From Sphingobacterium psychroaquaticum (GTDB lineage: Bacteria; Bacteroidota; Bacteroidia; Sphingobacteriales; Sphingobacteriaceae), in the NCBI RefSeq assembly GCF_900177625.1, contig NZ_FXAU01000001.1, positions 560,475 to 624,474 on the forward strand: a stretch of DNA of 64,000 bases. The letters run 5' to 3'. Position numbers and translations under genes: made by a program. Each line of letters begins with the position of its first letter. The stretch's first letter is position 1. Under the pieces are notes generated by a model that was not told where the DNA came from, ran no database searches, and was given only the letters and a program-made list of their open reading frames with translations. Shown piece after piece: positions 1-9,576 of the stretch.

Positions 1-1
1 T

Positions 2-580
2 TCGGGAGATGGCGTTGTCGTACTATCACATGATCCACATATTGGTGGGCTGACTGTGGAGGAGTCGACAGCAAAAGATCTATACGCTTCTACGTTATCA
101 AATGGCGATCCGGTTCCTTCTCTAGTTGAATTTATCACCATAGCGACGAAACAGAATAAAACCAAGATGGTCTTGGAGATAAAGCCTTCTCCGACTGGAA
201 AAGCATTGGCATTAGCAGATTCTGTCATCTCTATTGTTCACCGCATGAAGGCGCAGGCTTACATAGAATATATCAGCTTCGATTATGCGGTTCTGAAGCG
301 TATTCGCGAATTGGATAAATCTGCGAAGACCGCATACCTCTATGGGGATAAGACGGTTGAGGAACTGAAGAAAGATGGGATAACCGGTCTGGATTACGAT
401 TTCTATAAATATAGAAAAGATACCGAATTGGTGGAGAAAGCGAAAAGGCTAGGCTTAACTACCAATGTATGGACCGTGAATGAAGAACAAGAGCTTTTGA
501 AGTATTTGAGGAGTGACGTAGATATGATTACCACGGATGAACCCGAACTGCTGCTCCACCTAATCAATCAATTAAAATAA
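2..580 (+). CDS. Glycerophosphodiester phosphodiesterase, 3' part (gene starts before the window)
   Basis: The reading frame is open from base 2 to the TAA at 578-580, so the 5' end lies outside the window. The frame begins with a DG-VVV-SHDP segment (bases 8-37) typical of the GDPD TIM barrel, where the His-Asp pair belongs to the catalytic and metal site. Further on, an LEIKPSP segment (about bases 175-192) supplies the conserved metal-binding glutamate strand, and a TVNEEQELLKYL segment near the end is the usual last barrel strand. The family hydrolyses glycerophosphodiesters to glycerol 3-phosphate and an alcohol, often in the periplasm. The gene ends one base into the next start codon (TAATG), so the two are probably cotranscribed. 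A GTG at 56 lies inside the domain and is not the start. Family call is firm; substrate is unknown. Confidence 0.88.
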   Translation, partial: SGDGVVVLSHDPHIGGLTVEESTAKDLYASTLSNGDPVPSLVEFITIATKQNKTKMVLEIKPSPTGKALALADSVISIVHRMKAQAYIEYISFDYAVLKRIRELDKSAKTAYLYGDKTVEELKKDGITGLDYDFYKYRKDTELVEKAKRLGLTTNVWTVNEEQELLKYLRSDVDMITTDEPELLLHLINQLK

Positions 581-1983
581 TGAAACATAGTAACATGAAG
601 AATCTATTTTTTTTAGGCCTTATTTTATGGCTTTTCTCACCATCAGTTTTGCATGCTAAGGATGGTATTTCCTTGACTTTGATACCACCCTCCACGATTA
701 CCAATAAGGTTGATCTGGACATTCGTGCCGGCTTGCGCAATGAAGAGGAGCGTAGCAAGGTCGTAGAGGTACGTATCTACTTGCAAGAAGAGAAGTCGGA
801 AAGCCTGTTGCATTTTTCCAAAAAAGAAATACCTCCAGGTAAGGCCTACGAAGTAAAACATGTTTTACCAACAACAAATCTTGTCGGTAAAAACCGGGTT
901 ATCTTAACGGTAACGGACGGGAAACGAACGTACCGTGAAATTAAAGATATTGAAGTATTGGATTCAGATATTCGATCAACGCGATTAATCGACGGCGCTT
1001 GGGCAGGCATTTACCATTGGAGCGAAACCGAAGGAAAGCACTGGAATAAAGATATCCAAAAGATGACCGATGCACAGTGGGGAGAGATGGTACAGGGGAT
1101 GCATAAATTGAAAATGGATATTATCGTTATCCAGGAGGTTTTTCGTCAGGAGGAATATGTGGGCAAGCATCAAACGACAGTCGAAAATTATACTGGAAAA
1201 GCCTTTTATCCCTCGGATATTTATCCTTCAAAGATGCCGATTACAGCACATGATCCGGTAGAAGCGATGCTCGCGGAAGCGGACAAGTTGAATATGCATG
1301 TTTTCGTTGGTGTAGGGATGTTTGCCTGGTTTGATTTTACGAAAGAGTCTTTGGAATGGCATAAAAAAGTAGCAAAGGAGCTGTGGGATAAATATGGGCA
1401 TCATCGCTCTTTTTATGGATTTTACGTTTCGGAAGAAAGTGGAGGGAATTTGGATAACTGGGAACAAACGGAAGCCAAAAGGATGCAACGAAAAAATGAA
1501 ATCGTTAATTTCTTTCGGGAATTTAAAGCCTACTGTAATGATATAGCACCCGCGAAGCCGATTATGCTGGCAACGAATAGTATGCAGGTGCCACAAGGTC
1601 TTGATACCTATCCCGCTTTATTACAAAACCTAGACATCCTTTGTCCATTTGGTTTTGCACGGATGCCAGAAGGTGATTTAACAGACAAAGAGTCAGCGGA
1701 TTTATTGCAGTCGTTATGTGACGCGGCAGGATCCCATTTATGGTTCGATTTGGAGACATTTCTGTTTAATGAAGATCAATCCTTATACCCACGCCCGATG
1801 GAAGAAATCATTCATGACCTTAACTTGTTTCAGAATTTTGAAAAAATTCTGTGTTATCAATTTCCTGGGGTGTTTAATGATCCTAAAATGTCGATCCGTA
1901 TAGGGGAACCTCGAACACTGGATTTGTTTCGCGATTATCAGCAGTATCTCAAGAAAATCCTTAACACCCAGAAAAGCAAATAA
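580..1983 (+). CDS. Secreted DUF4434 TIM-barrel protein, probable glycoside hydrolase
   Basis: The protein has 467 residues. A signal peptide covers about residues 1-26 (hydrophobic LFFLGLILWLF, cut after HA), with M6 as an alternative start. Residues 30-125 look like a beta-sandwich. From about 135 there is a TIM-barrel domain of the DUF4434 type, starting with GAWAGIYHW. Two glutamates stand where clan GH-A enzymes keep their catalytic pair: E285/E286 in FYVSEES and E392 in FDLETF. The paralogue at 10953-12467 has matching glutamates in YLPVEDS and NAESF, and shares the PVEA-EAD--MHVF block. A glycosidase role is inferred from fold and these residues; no characterised close relative is known to me. 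The gene overlaps the GDPD gene by one base and belongs to the unit entering from the left. The intergenic stretch 1984-2169 separates it from susC. Confidence 0.72.
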   Translation: MKHSNMKNLFFLGLILWLFSPSVLHAKDGISLTLIPPSTITNKVDLDIRAGLRNEEERSKVVEVRIYLQEEKSESLLHFSKKEIPPGKAYEVKHVLPTTNLVGKNRVILTVTDGKRTYREIKDIEVLDSDIRSTRLIDGAWAGIYHWSETEGKHWNKDIQKMTDAQWGEMVQGMHKLKMDIIVIQEVFRQEEYVGKHQTTVENYTGKAFYPSDIYPSKMPITAHDPVEAMLAEADKLNMHVFVGVGMFAWFDFTKESLEWHKKVAKELWDKYGHHRSFYGFYVSEESGGNLDNWEQTEAKRMQRKNEIVNFFREFKAYCNDIAPAKPIMLATNSMQVPQGLDTYPALLQNLDILCPFGFARMPEGDLTDKESADLLQSLCDAAGSHLWFDLETFLFNEDQSLYPRPMEEIIHDLNLFQNFEKILCYQFPGVFNDPKMSIRIGEPRTLDLFRDYQQYLKKILNTQKSK

Positions 1984-2169
1984 GAGCCTTTTTCTTAATC
2001 TTTTACGGCTAATTATCCGTGTATGTTAACTGCGTATGAAGTTATGCTTAAATAATTTATTTTGCTCTTTTTGTATTTTAAAAAAAAATAATATTGTGCA
2101 TCTATTTTAAAATAAATATTAATAATATGAAGATTTTGTACACCTACTTATTAACTACCAAACTAATCT

Positions 2170-5100
2170 ATGAATCCATTTAAACAAAAACCAGGACAAA
2201 AAGAACGGTACCTTCGGCGAAAGCTATTTTCGGGAAGTATGCTCTTTTTAGGTATGGTCTCTTGCATCCATGCAAGAGCTCAGGTACAGCAATCCCGTAT
2301 TGAGGGAGTTGTTCGTACAACGACAGGGCGTCAACCGCTAGAAGGTGTGACGATCCGTGAATCAAGTAAAAACAGGGTCTCGACAAATCAGAACGGACAC
2401 TTTGCGTTGACGGTAGACAAGGGAAAGGTACGCCTGCTGTTTACTGCGGTGGGTTATGTGAGCAAAGATACTGTGGTGGGTGTGAACGGGACGCCGCTTG
2501 AAATTCTCTTGCAGGAGGATAAAGGTACCTTAGAAGAAGTTATCGTTGTCGGATTTGGCAAGATGAAAAAGGCTAGTGTTACCGGTGCAATTTCACAAGT
2601 ACAAGGTAAAGATCTACAAACAGGACCTACAGGAACCCTGTCTGCTATGCTTCAGGGGCGCTTACCAGGATTGGTGACGCGTCAGGCGAGTGGCCAGCCA
2701 GGATCCGACGGAGCATCCCTGCTTGTGCGTGGCTACAGTACAACAGGAGACAGTAGTCCATTGATTATTGTGGATGGTATTGAACGTAGTTTTCCACAGA
2801 TCAATCCGGAAGAGGTGGAAAGTATCTCGGTGTTAAAGGATGCATCAGCAGCCATCTATGGGGTGCGTGGTGCCAATGGTGTTATTTTGGTAACCACCAA
2901 ACGCGGGACAACACAGAAACCAACGATCAATTACAACGGTTCGTATGCGTTAAGCACCAATACTTCTTTTCCCAAGTTTCTCAATGGTCCGGAATATGCC
3001 ACGTGGTACAATAAGGCACAGGAGCTGGATGGGGTAGCCGAAACGGCGAGACGATTTAGTGCGGCCGATATCGATAAGATTACCAATGGTGATCCGGATG
3101 GGAAATATGCCAATACCGACTGGTTTGGTTTGTTATTTAAAAGTAGCGCCCCAACGATGACCCATAATCTGTCCTTAAATGGAGGAGGTGATCGCGTACG
3201 TTACTTTGTTTCTGTTGGCGCATTTAACCAGGATGGTATCATTGATCGTACCGCCTATGATCGCTATAACGGCCGTGTTAATTTAGATGCTGATATCTTG
3301 GACAACCTCAAGTTGTCGGTCAATGTTGCATATAAAGATGACAAGCGAACCGAGCCAGGACTATCTGCAGGTTTAGGAAATAGCTATGCTTCTATCTTTG
3401 CACAAGCCATGATGTCTTATCCGTTCTTACCTACGCACAATGCTGCGGGGGTTCCGGTGGGAAGTTTTAATGGGGGGAATGGTAACCAGAATCCGTTGGC
3501 TGCACGCGATTTTTCTGGTGAAAGTAATTCCCGTAATAGCCAGTTGCAAAGTAACCTGTCGTTGGAATATGAAGTGCCTGGCGTGAAGGGCCTTCGTTTG
3601 AAAGTAAATGGTGCTTTCGATAAGGGGTATACCATGAAAAAGTCGTTTCTACTTCCGTATCAGTTGGATGTGTATAATAATTCAACCAAGCAGTACGCAA
3701 TGGCGTGGGCACGACATGCGTCAGCTGGCGTGGCTACACTTAATCAGTGGTTTACGGATTCGTGGCAGAAGACGATGCAGTCCTCTATCAGCTATGATAA
3801 GAAAATGGGGCAGCATAGCTTCAATGGTTTACTTCTTTATGAATATCTACGTACAGATCAGAGTTCTATGTCGGGCGGACGTCGTGGATACACGATTACC
3901 GACATCATGGATTTAAGTTTTGGAGAGGAAGTTATCAACGATCTTGTAAAAGGCGGGCATGGTATGAGTAGCCGTGCAGGATACTCTTTCCGTTTTAATT
4001 ACGATTATGCCAATAAGTATCTATTGGAGGTATTGGGTCGCTATGATGGATCGGAAAAACTTCCGGCGAAGTCACGTTGGGATCTATTCCCTGCAGTATT
4101 GGCTGGCTGGCGAATTTCTAATGAGCCATTCTTTAAACCGCTCACATCGGTCGTTAATGACTTGAAATTACGTGCCTCCGTAGGTAAGCTGGGAAATGAC
4201 CGTATTGCAGATTACCAATATTTTAGATCGATGTCTCTAGGAGCAAATCCTGTTGTCATGATTGGTAATAACTTAAATAAGGGACTGAATGTGACCACGG
4301 TGCCGAATTACGATGTGCGTTGGGAAACTGCTGTAACTTATAATGGAGGATTTGAAGCAACGTTGTGGAATGGATTATTGGGCGTCGAAGCGGATGTGTT
4401 TTACCGTGTGACTAAAGATATTCTTCAGGGTCAATCCGGTTTGAATCCACCTTCCTTTGGGGGGTACTTCCCTGCTATTGTAAACTCTGGTATTGTAGAT
4501 GGGCGTGGTTTTGAATTGATAGTAACACATCGCAAGCAGATCAATGATTTCAGTTATAATATTCGGGGTAATGTGAGTTGGTCAAGAAATAAGATTGTAG
4601 AGATCACAGAAGATGCCAATATACCAGATCATTTGCGTAAAACGGGACGTTCGATTGGTATGAAGTATGGTTTCTTAGCGGATGGACTGTTCCAATCGCA
4701 GGGAGAGATTGACCATAGTGCCCTTTTTGGACCAACTCGTCCGGGTGAAGTAAAACTGAAAGACCTTAATGGCGATGGGCGTATTACCTGGGATCAGGAC
4801 TGGACTATTATCGGAAGAAGTGATTTGCCTGAGATGATGTTTGGTCTGAACCTTGGCGGTAGTTATAAAAACTTTGACTTCAATGCATTCTTCCAAGGTG
4901 CAGCAATCTCTGATGTTGCATTATCGGGAATTTATAGCAGTTCGGGGGTGTATGACAATACCTTTTACACGATGCCTTTTTATCAGGATGGAAACTCGCC
5001 AAAGTATTTGGTGGAGGAAGCATGGACCCCTGAAAATCCAAGTGCCAAGTACCCACGCTTAAGTACACAATCAGCACAGAGTGGCGGTAAATTTTCTTCC

Positions 5101-5334
5101 TTTTGGTTGCGAAATGGTTCCTATGTAAGGTTGAAGACAGCACAGATTGGTTATAATTTGCCGAAGGCTTGGTTGGCGAAAGCGAATATCCAACGTGTTC
5201 GTGTACATGCATCGGGCAGCAACCTATTTACATGGAGCCACCTGGATTATCTAGATCCGGAGATGCCAAGTGTCAATCAAGGATACTACCCGCAACAGCG
5301 TGTTTATGAATTTGGTTTATCGCTTACTTTTTAA
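2170..5334 (+). CDS. SusC/RagA-type TonB-dependent outer-membrane transporter (locus A)
   Basis: The protein has 1054 residues. A long basic N-terminus leads into a signal peptide (about residues 18-38). A carboxypeptidase-regulatory-like beta domain follows at about 43-117, then a TonB-box-like EEVIVVGFG at 122-130, the plug (SPLIIVDGIER, LKDASAAIYGVRGANGVILVTT) and a 22-strand-type barrel ending in an aromatic LSLTF. It has no STN domain, in keeping with the absence of a sigma/FecR pair nearby. SusC barrels import oligomers captured by SusD, driven by TonB. SusD starts 11 bases later. The 186-base leader before the gene is very AT-rich and contains near-matches, but no clean match, to the Bacteroidota TTTG/TAnnTTTG promoter. 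The substrate is probably an acetylated glycan, judging from the downstream esterase. Confidence 0.95.
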   Translation: MNPFKQKPGQKERYLRRKLFSGSMLFLGMVSCIHARAQVQQSRIEGVVRTTTGRQPLEGVTIRESSKNRVSTNQNGHFALTVDKGKVRLLFTAVGYVSKDTVVGVNGTPLEILLQEDKGTLEEVIVVGFGKMKKASVTGAISQVQGKDLQTGPTGTLSAMLQGRLPGLVTRQASGQPGSDGASLLVRGYSTTGDSSPLIIVDGIERSFPQINPEEVESISVLKDASAAIYGVRGANGVILVTTKRGTTQKPTINYNGSYALSTNTSFPKFLNGPEYATWYNKAQELDGVAETARRFSAADIDKITNGDPDGKYANTDWFGLLFKSSAPTMTHNLSLNGGGDRVRYFVSVGAFNQDGIIDRTAYDRYNGRVNLDADILDNLKLSVNVAYKDDKRTEPGLSAGLGNSYASIFAQAMMSYPFLPTHNAAGVPVGSFNGGNGNQNPLAARDFSGESNSRNSQLQSNLSLEYEVPGVKGLRLKVNGAFDKGYTMKKSFLLPYQLDVYNNSTKQYAMAWARHASAGVATLNQWFTDSWQKTMQSSISYDKKMGQHSFNGLLLYEYLRTDQSSMSGGRRGYTITDIMDLSFGEEVINDLVKGGHGMSSRAGYSFRFNYDYANKYLLEVLGRYDGSEKLPAKSRWDLFPAVLAGWRISNEPFFKPLTSVVNDLKLRASVGKLGNDRIADYQYFRSMSLGANPVVMIGNNLNKGLNVTTVPNYDVRWETAVTYNGGFEATLWNGLLGVEADVFYRVTKDILQGQSGLNPPSFGGYFPAIVNSGIVDGRGFELIVTHRKQINDFSYNIRGNVSWSRNKIVEITEDANIPDHLRKTGRSIGMKYGFLADGLFQSQGEIDHSALFGPTRPGEVKLKDLNGDGRITWDQDWTIIGRSDLPEMMFGLNLGGSYKNFDFNAFFQGAAISDVALSGIYSSSGVYDNTFYTMPFYQDGNSPKYLVEEAWTPENPSAKYPRLSTQSAQSGGKFSSFWLRNGSYVRLKTAQIGYNLPKAWLAKANIQRVRVHASGSNLFTWSHLDYLDPEMPSVNQGYYPQQRVYEFGLSLTF

Positions 5335-5345
5335 CTTCTACGATT

Positions 5346-6929
5346 ATGAAATTTAAATATATCTATTGTACCTTTTCTTTGTTCAGCCTATTGGCGGTTC
5401 AAAGTTGTTCCATTGATCCCGAATTAACGGATGTCTATGTGGAACAAGTGGCTTGGAGTAGCGAAGCGAATGTGGAGCTGTCGCTCAATAAGTTTTATCC
5501 ACTTGTAGGACAAACTTATTACACCTCACATGTGAATCAAGATGCGTATGCCGATATCTTAAAAAAGAATACGCCGAACGATGAGATCAATCTATTGGTA
5601 TTGGGATCGACAACGATCACACCCGGAGCAAATGCCCTAGATAACTGGGCCTGGGGTTATACCTGGATTCGTACCTGTAATGAGTTTTTGGACGGATTAC
5701 AAAAGAATGGACAACACTTACCGAAAGAGTTCTACCAGCGCGCCGAAGCAGAAGCCTTGTTTTTTCGAGGGTATGTCTATTTTGAATTGGCGAAACGCTA
5801 CGGTGCCCGGGTGATTCTATACAATGACTTAAATGATGGCGTTGCTCGTCCATTAAATACACCGGAGGAGGTATGGAACTTTATTGCTGCTGACTTGGAT
5901 AAAGCTGCGGCTCAGTTACCGGTAACCGTTTCGGCCAGTAACCGTGGTAAATTAACGAAAGGAGCGGCCCTTGGACTGAAGGCACGCGCGATGCTATATG
6001 CACAAAGATGGAAAGCTTCTTCCGATGCCGTGGAAGCGTTGCAGGCATTGAACCTTTACGATCTTTATCCCGATTATGCAGAGTTATTTAAACAGCGCCG
6101 TCGGGAAGCGAAAGAAAATAAAGAAAGTATCCTTGAGTTTGGTTATCTGGCACCAAACTTTAAGTACTCTTTTGATTACTTCTTTGGTCCGCCTTTAGAT
6201 GGAGGATATGCGCAAATTAGTCCGACGGATAATCTGGTGCGCGAATACCAAATGGCGGATGGTACAGATTTTAGTTGGAGCAATACGGCACATGCGGCGA
6301 AACCTTACGAAGGACGAGAGCCACGGTTTTATGCGTCGATATTGTATAATGGTGCGCCTTGGAAAGGACGGACAATGGAGACATTTGAAGGATCTAAAGA
6401 TGGCTATGCGATTGGTGGAGGTACAACTTGTACCGGTTATTACCTACGAAAATTCTTTGATGAAAAGCTAACCGATTTGGGACAGGGAGAATTAACGTTT
6501 TACTTTATGCGGTATGCGGAAGCATTGTTGATCCAAGCAGAAGCGTATGCGCAGCAGGACCGATTGACCGATGGAGCAGAGGCGCTGAATAAGGTGCGTC
6601 GCCGCGCTGGATTTACAAAAGACTTAGCCGCAACAAATAGGACGCATTTATTGAATTTGATTCGTCATGAACGGATGGTGGAACTGGCATTTGAAGGACA
6701 TCGCTTCTGGGATCTGCGCCGTTGGGGGTTAGCGACAACGGTGTTGCACGGAACGCATGTCGACGGTGTTAAGATCACGAAAGGAGCACAAGGTACCTTT
6801 ACGTATCAAATTGTAGATGCTGACAATAAACGTACGCGTGTCTACCCTGAGAAATATAATCGGTTCCCTATTCCGCTCACAGAGATTCAGCGGAATGCGA
6901 AAGTGGAACAGTTTGATGAATGGAAGTAA
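5346..6929 (+). CDS. SusD/RagB-type surface lipoprotein (locus A)
   Basis: The protein has 527 residues. The lipoprotein signal ends in VQSC with the lipidated cysteine at residue 21. The body has the family hallmarks: an N-terminal segment with WIRTCNEFLDGL, a TPR-like helical part with AEALFFRGYVYFELAKRYG, and the C-terminal RHERMVELAFEGHRFWDLRRWG block followed by FPIPLTEIQRN. SusD proteins form a lid on the SusC barrel and bind the substrate at the cell surface. The gene lies 11 bases after susC and 15 before the next lipoprotein gene, so the three form one operon. Assignment is secure; ligand specificity cannot be read from sequence. Confidence 0.95.
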   Translation: MKFKYIYCTFSLFSLLAVQSCSIDPELTDVYVEQVAWSSEANVELSLNKFYPLVGQTYYTSHVNQDAYADILKKNTPNDEINLLVLGSTTITPGANALDNWAWGYTWIRTCNEFLDGLQKNGQHLPKEFYQRAEAEALFFRGYVYFELAKRYGARVILYNDLNDGVARPLNTPEEVWNFIAADLDKAAAQLPVTVSASNRGKLTKGAALGLKARAMLYAQRWKASSDAVEALQALNLYDLYPDYAELFKQRRREAKENKESILEFGYLAPNFKYSFDYFFGPPLDGGYAQISPTDNLVREYQMADGTDFSWSNTAHAAKPYEGREPRFYASILYNGAPWKGRTMETFEGSKDGYAIGGGTTCTGYYLRKFFDEKLTDLGQGELTFYFMRYAEALLIQAEAYAQQDRLTDGAEALNKVRRRAGFTKDLAATNRTHLLNLIRHERMVELAFEGHRFWDLRRWGLATTVLHGTHVDGVKITKGAQGTFTYQIVDADNKRTRVYPEKYNRFPIPLTEIQRNAKVEQFDEWK

Positions 6930-6944
6930 TCTAAATGTGAAGCA

Positions 6945-8342
6945 ATGAAAACAAGTATAAAATATATCTTTATCGCATTTCTGGCGGTTACACTGGCCGC
7001 ATGTCAGAAAATTGAACTACGAAAGGATAATAAGTTTGATAAAGGACTGTTGGATTTTATGTTAAGTATTCCGGGACAGTCCACGGAATATAAAGCGCGG
7101 ACAACAGGGCCATACAATGATGGTGATACCGTGTATGTCGAAGTCCCGACAACGGAAGAAGAACCCGTCGATTTGTCTCAGCTACGAGCGTCGGCGAGTT
7201 TACAAAATAATGCGCATATTCAACCGGCTCTGACTGGAATTATGGATTTTACAAAACCATTGGACGTTACGGTAACTGATGGGGATGGAAATGTGAAACG
7301 TCATGTTATTAAGGCCGTCGCTGTACTTCCGCGTACGACATTTAAAAAGTTATGGTTCAATACCGCCGAGAAAATCGGTGTGTTGCGTACCAACATTTCA
7401 GGTCTGGCTGTTGTGAAAAACCATATCTTGGTGGCCGATTTTTCGGGGGGTAGTATGGCAGCCGATGTTGGCGTGCGTGTGTATAATGCGGATAATGGTA
7501 GTTTTGTGAAGATTATCGCACCGCCAACAACCTACTGTATGCAGGTGGTTGCAGATGATGCGGACCATTTCATCGTTAATCGATATAATATTTATTCTGC
7601 CGGACTTATGCTCTATTATTATGAGGATATCGATAGTCAGCCAAAATTGATCTTGAATTACACCGCCGCCGCAGGTGCGCCAAAAGAGATTGGACGGAAG
7701 GTGTCCGTCATTGGAAACCTGAAAGAAGGTAAAGCTTTTGTATACGCAACGGCACCTGCTGTAGACAATCAGATTTACTATTGGGAATTTGAAAATGGGG
7801 TTGCCAAGAGTACGACGCCAACGGTTATCCGATACGCTGGAGCCGATCCTTGGACATTTGCAACTGTTCAACGAAAGTCGTTAGATACTAATTCAGATCA
7901 CTATTTAACATATTGCAACTATCTAGGAACAGATCCAAATAGAGAGAAAGGGAGTCGTTTTGTGCAGTTTTCACCAACAATGGATGTGAAAACAATGGCA
8001 ACATCAAATCACTATTATAAAATAATGGATTTCGAGGTGTTTACCATCGACGGCAATAAGTTTATGGCCATGTTGACACAGGGGTATTTTGCTTGGGATG
8101 CCACGCATATAAAAGTATATGATATAACAGATCCAAATAAGATGGCATTGGTCGCTGAATCAGGTGGTTATCGTGATTTTATGCTCTTTGAATCAGATGC
8201 GTATGGCGGTACAAATTACAACCGCTATGGCGACCTTGATGTACGAGTTATTGGCAAAGATATTACTATATTTGCTACGATGGCGACCGATAATAAAACG
8301 ACTGCCGGCGTAATGGCATATCAGATGCGCTATAACCGTTAA
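6945..8342 (+). CDS. Surface lipoprotein of locus A, DUF5018-like with beta-propeller-like C-terminus
   Basis: The protein has 465 residues. The lipoprotein signal ends in LAAC with cysteine at residue 20. Residues 25-130 form a small beta domain with VDLSQLRASASL and FTKPLDVTVTDGDGN, the pattern of DUF5018-type domains seen in lipoproteins next to SusD. From about 140 to the end the sequence has repeated short beta blocks (GLAVVKNHILVADFSG, GVRVYNADNGSF, FMAMLTQGYFAWD, IKVYDITDP) that suggest a propeller. The place directly after susD is where SusE/F-like glycan-binding lipoproteins sit, so a surface binding role is inferred. A strong terminator hairpin follows 19 bases after the stop codon. 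The domain name is recalled from family patterns and is less certain than the lipoprotein call. Confidence 0.68.
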   Translation: MKTSIKYIFIAFLAVTLAACQKIELRKDNKFDKGLLDFMLSIPGQSTEYKARTTGPYNDGDTVYVEVPTTEEEPVDLSQLRASASLQNNAHIQPALTGIMDFTKPLDVTVTDGDGNVKRHVIKAVAVLPRTTFKKLWFNTAEKIGVLRTNISGLAVVKNHILVADFSGGSMAADVGVRVYNADNGSFVKIIAPPTTYCMQVVADDADHFIVNRYNIYSAGLMLYYYEDIDSQPKLILNYTAAAGAPKEIGRKVSVIGNLKEGKAFVYATAPAVDNQIYYWEFENGVAKSTTPTVIRYAGADPWTFATVQRKSLDTNSDHYLTYCNYLGTDPNREKGSRFVQFSPTMDVKTMATSNHYYKIMDFEVFTIDGNKFMAMLTQGYFAWDATHIKVYDITDPNKMALVAESGGYRDFMLFESDAYGGTNYNRYGDLDVRVIGKDITIFATMATDNKTTAGVMAYQMRYNR

Positions 8343-8361
8343 ATCAACCAATAAACTATTT

Positions 8362-8404
8362 CTTTATCCTGCAGCTCGGAAAAGCTGCAGGATAAAGTCT
8401 TTTC
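8362..8404 (+). terminator. Strong hairpin terminator inside locus A
   Basis: Perfect 15-base inverted repeat: left arm CTTTATCCTGCAGCT at 8362-8376, right arm at 8383-8397, six-base loop CGGAAA, followed by TCTTTTC. The next start codon is only nine bases further on, so a complete stop would silence the esterase gene; partial termination is the more natural reading. Confidence 0.85.
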
Positions 8405-8412
8405 ACTTTGTT

Positions 8413-9519
8413 ATGATGTATATTAAAATTACAACGATTCTCTTGTTTGTTTTTTGTAATCTAAGTTCGTTTGGACAGTATAAGAAAACACAAAAAATAC
8501 CTGCTAATGCAGCTGCAATCGCTTATTATGGTCGTACAATAAATACGCCCAATGGAGAAGTGACCTTTGATTGGCCTGGAACTTATTTCGAATTTGTACT
8601 GACTGGAGAATCGTGTTGGATAAAGGCATCGGATAAAGGCGAAAGCTTCTATAATGTGTTTGTTGATCATAAATTAACGCAAGAGATACGTATTGCGGGC
8701 AAAGATACGGTAATCAACATCGCGGCGAAGCTGGCAAGAAATAAAAAGCACCTTATTCGTGTTCAGAGAAGATCGGAGGCAGAGTTTGGGTGTACCACCA
8801 TACAAAATATTATGGTTGACGCAACATCACGTGTCGAAGCAAATCCTGAAAAGAGGAAGCGTTTTATTGAGTTTATAGGTGATTCCTATACCGTCGGTTA
8901 CGGAACGGATGGTAAAGATCGCAATGAACCATTTTCGGTAAAAACTGAAAATGCAGATAAGACCTACGCTTGTATTTTGTCTCGGTATTTCAACGCAGAT
9001 TATGCGTTGATTGCACATTCTGGAAGGGGAGCGGTACGTAATTATGGTGATTCGGTCACAACGTCTAAACATACGATGCGCGATTATATGAGATACACGC
9101 TCGATAGTGATCCATCTACAATATACACATTTACACAGTACAAACCGGATTTGGTTGTTGTAAAGTTGGGCATCAATGATTTTTCAACCCAGCCGCAGCC
9201 TTCGCAGAAAGAGTTTACGGATGCTTACAAGAGGATTATTGCGCAAGTACGAGAAGGATATGGTCCGGATGTACCTATTCTATGTGTCGCTCCAGCTGTA
9301 ACTGGGCCGGTGAAACCGTATATCGACAGTGTATTAGTTGATTTGAATGATCCTCACTTGTTTGCAACAGCTTCGCTTCAAGGAGTGATGAATTTCGATT
9401 CGGATCTAGGAGCCGGTTGGCATCCTGGTTTTTCGGGACATCAGAAGATGGCGCTTTTTATAACACCATACGTATCCACCATAACAGGTTGGCCGCTTGT
9501 TGACAAAGCGGTTAAATAA
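8413..9519 (+). CDS. CE2-type SGNH carbohydrate esterase
   Basis: The protein has 368 residues with a signal peptide (about 1-21, LFVFCNLSSFGQ). Residues 30-140 form a beta-sandwich (TFDWPGTYFEFVLTG, FYNVFVDHK, HLIRVQRRSE) like the N-terminal domain of carbohydrate esterase family 2. The C-terminal SGNH domain has the serine in FIGDSYTVGYG (S158), KLGINDFS (N255) and WHPGFSGH with the catalytic histidine H337. CE2 enzymes remove O-acetyl groups from plant polysaccharides, typically with a Ser-His dyad. The gene is the first after the internal terminator of locus A and lies 57 bases before the TIM-barrel lipoprotein. It predicts that the locus handles an acetylated glycan. ATG codons at 8413 and 8416 are both possible starts. 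Confidence 0.85.
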   Translation: MMYIKITTILLFVFCNLSSFGQYKKTQKIPANAAAIAYYGRTINTPNGEVTFDWPGTYFEFVLTGESCWIKASDKGESFYNVFVDHKLTQEIRIAGKDTVINIAAKLARNKKHLIRVQRRSEAEFGCTTIQNIMVDATSRVEANPEKRKRFIEFIGDSYTVGYGTDGKDRNEPFSVKTENADKTYACILSRYFNADYALIAHSGRGAVRNYGDSVTTSKHTMRDYMRYTLDSDPSTIYTFTQYKPDLVVVKLGINDFSTQPQPSQKEFTDAYKRIIAQVREGYGPDVPILCVAPAVTGPVKPYIDSVLVDLNDPHLFATASLQGVMNFDSDLGAGWHPGFSGHQKMALFITPYVSTITGWPLVDKAVK

Positions 9520-9576
9520 AACCTAAAGTCAGAAAACTCTCTGTAAAGAGGGAACTTAATCATTTAGAATTATCAT

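Noticed and set aside
2061..2096. TTTG at 2061 or 2070 with TAATATTG at 2089 as the locus A promoter
   Set aside because: The -7 element has one mismatch and the spacers (24 or 15 bases) are outside the usual range, so it is only a weak candidate.
7398..7871. Open frame of 157 codons on the minus strand
   Set aside because: It lies wholly inside the lipoprotein gene on the other strand and has no family pattern or signal.
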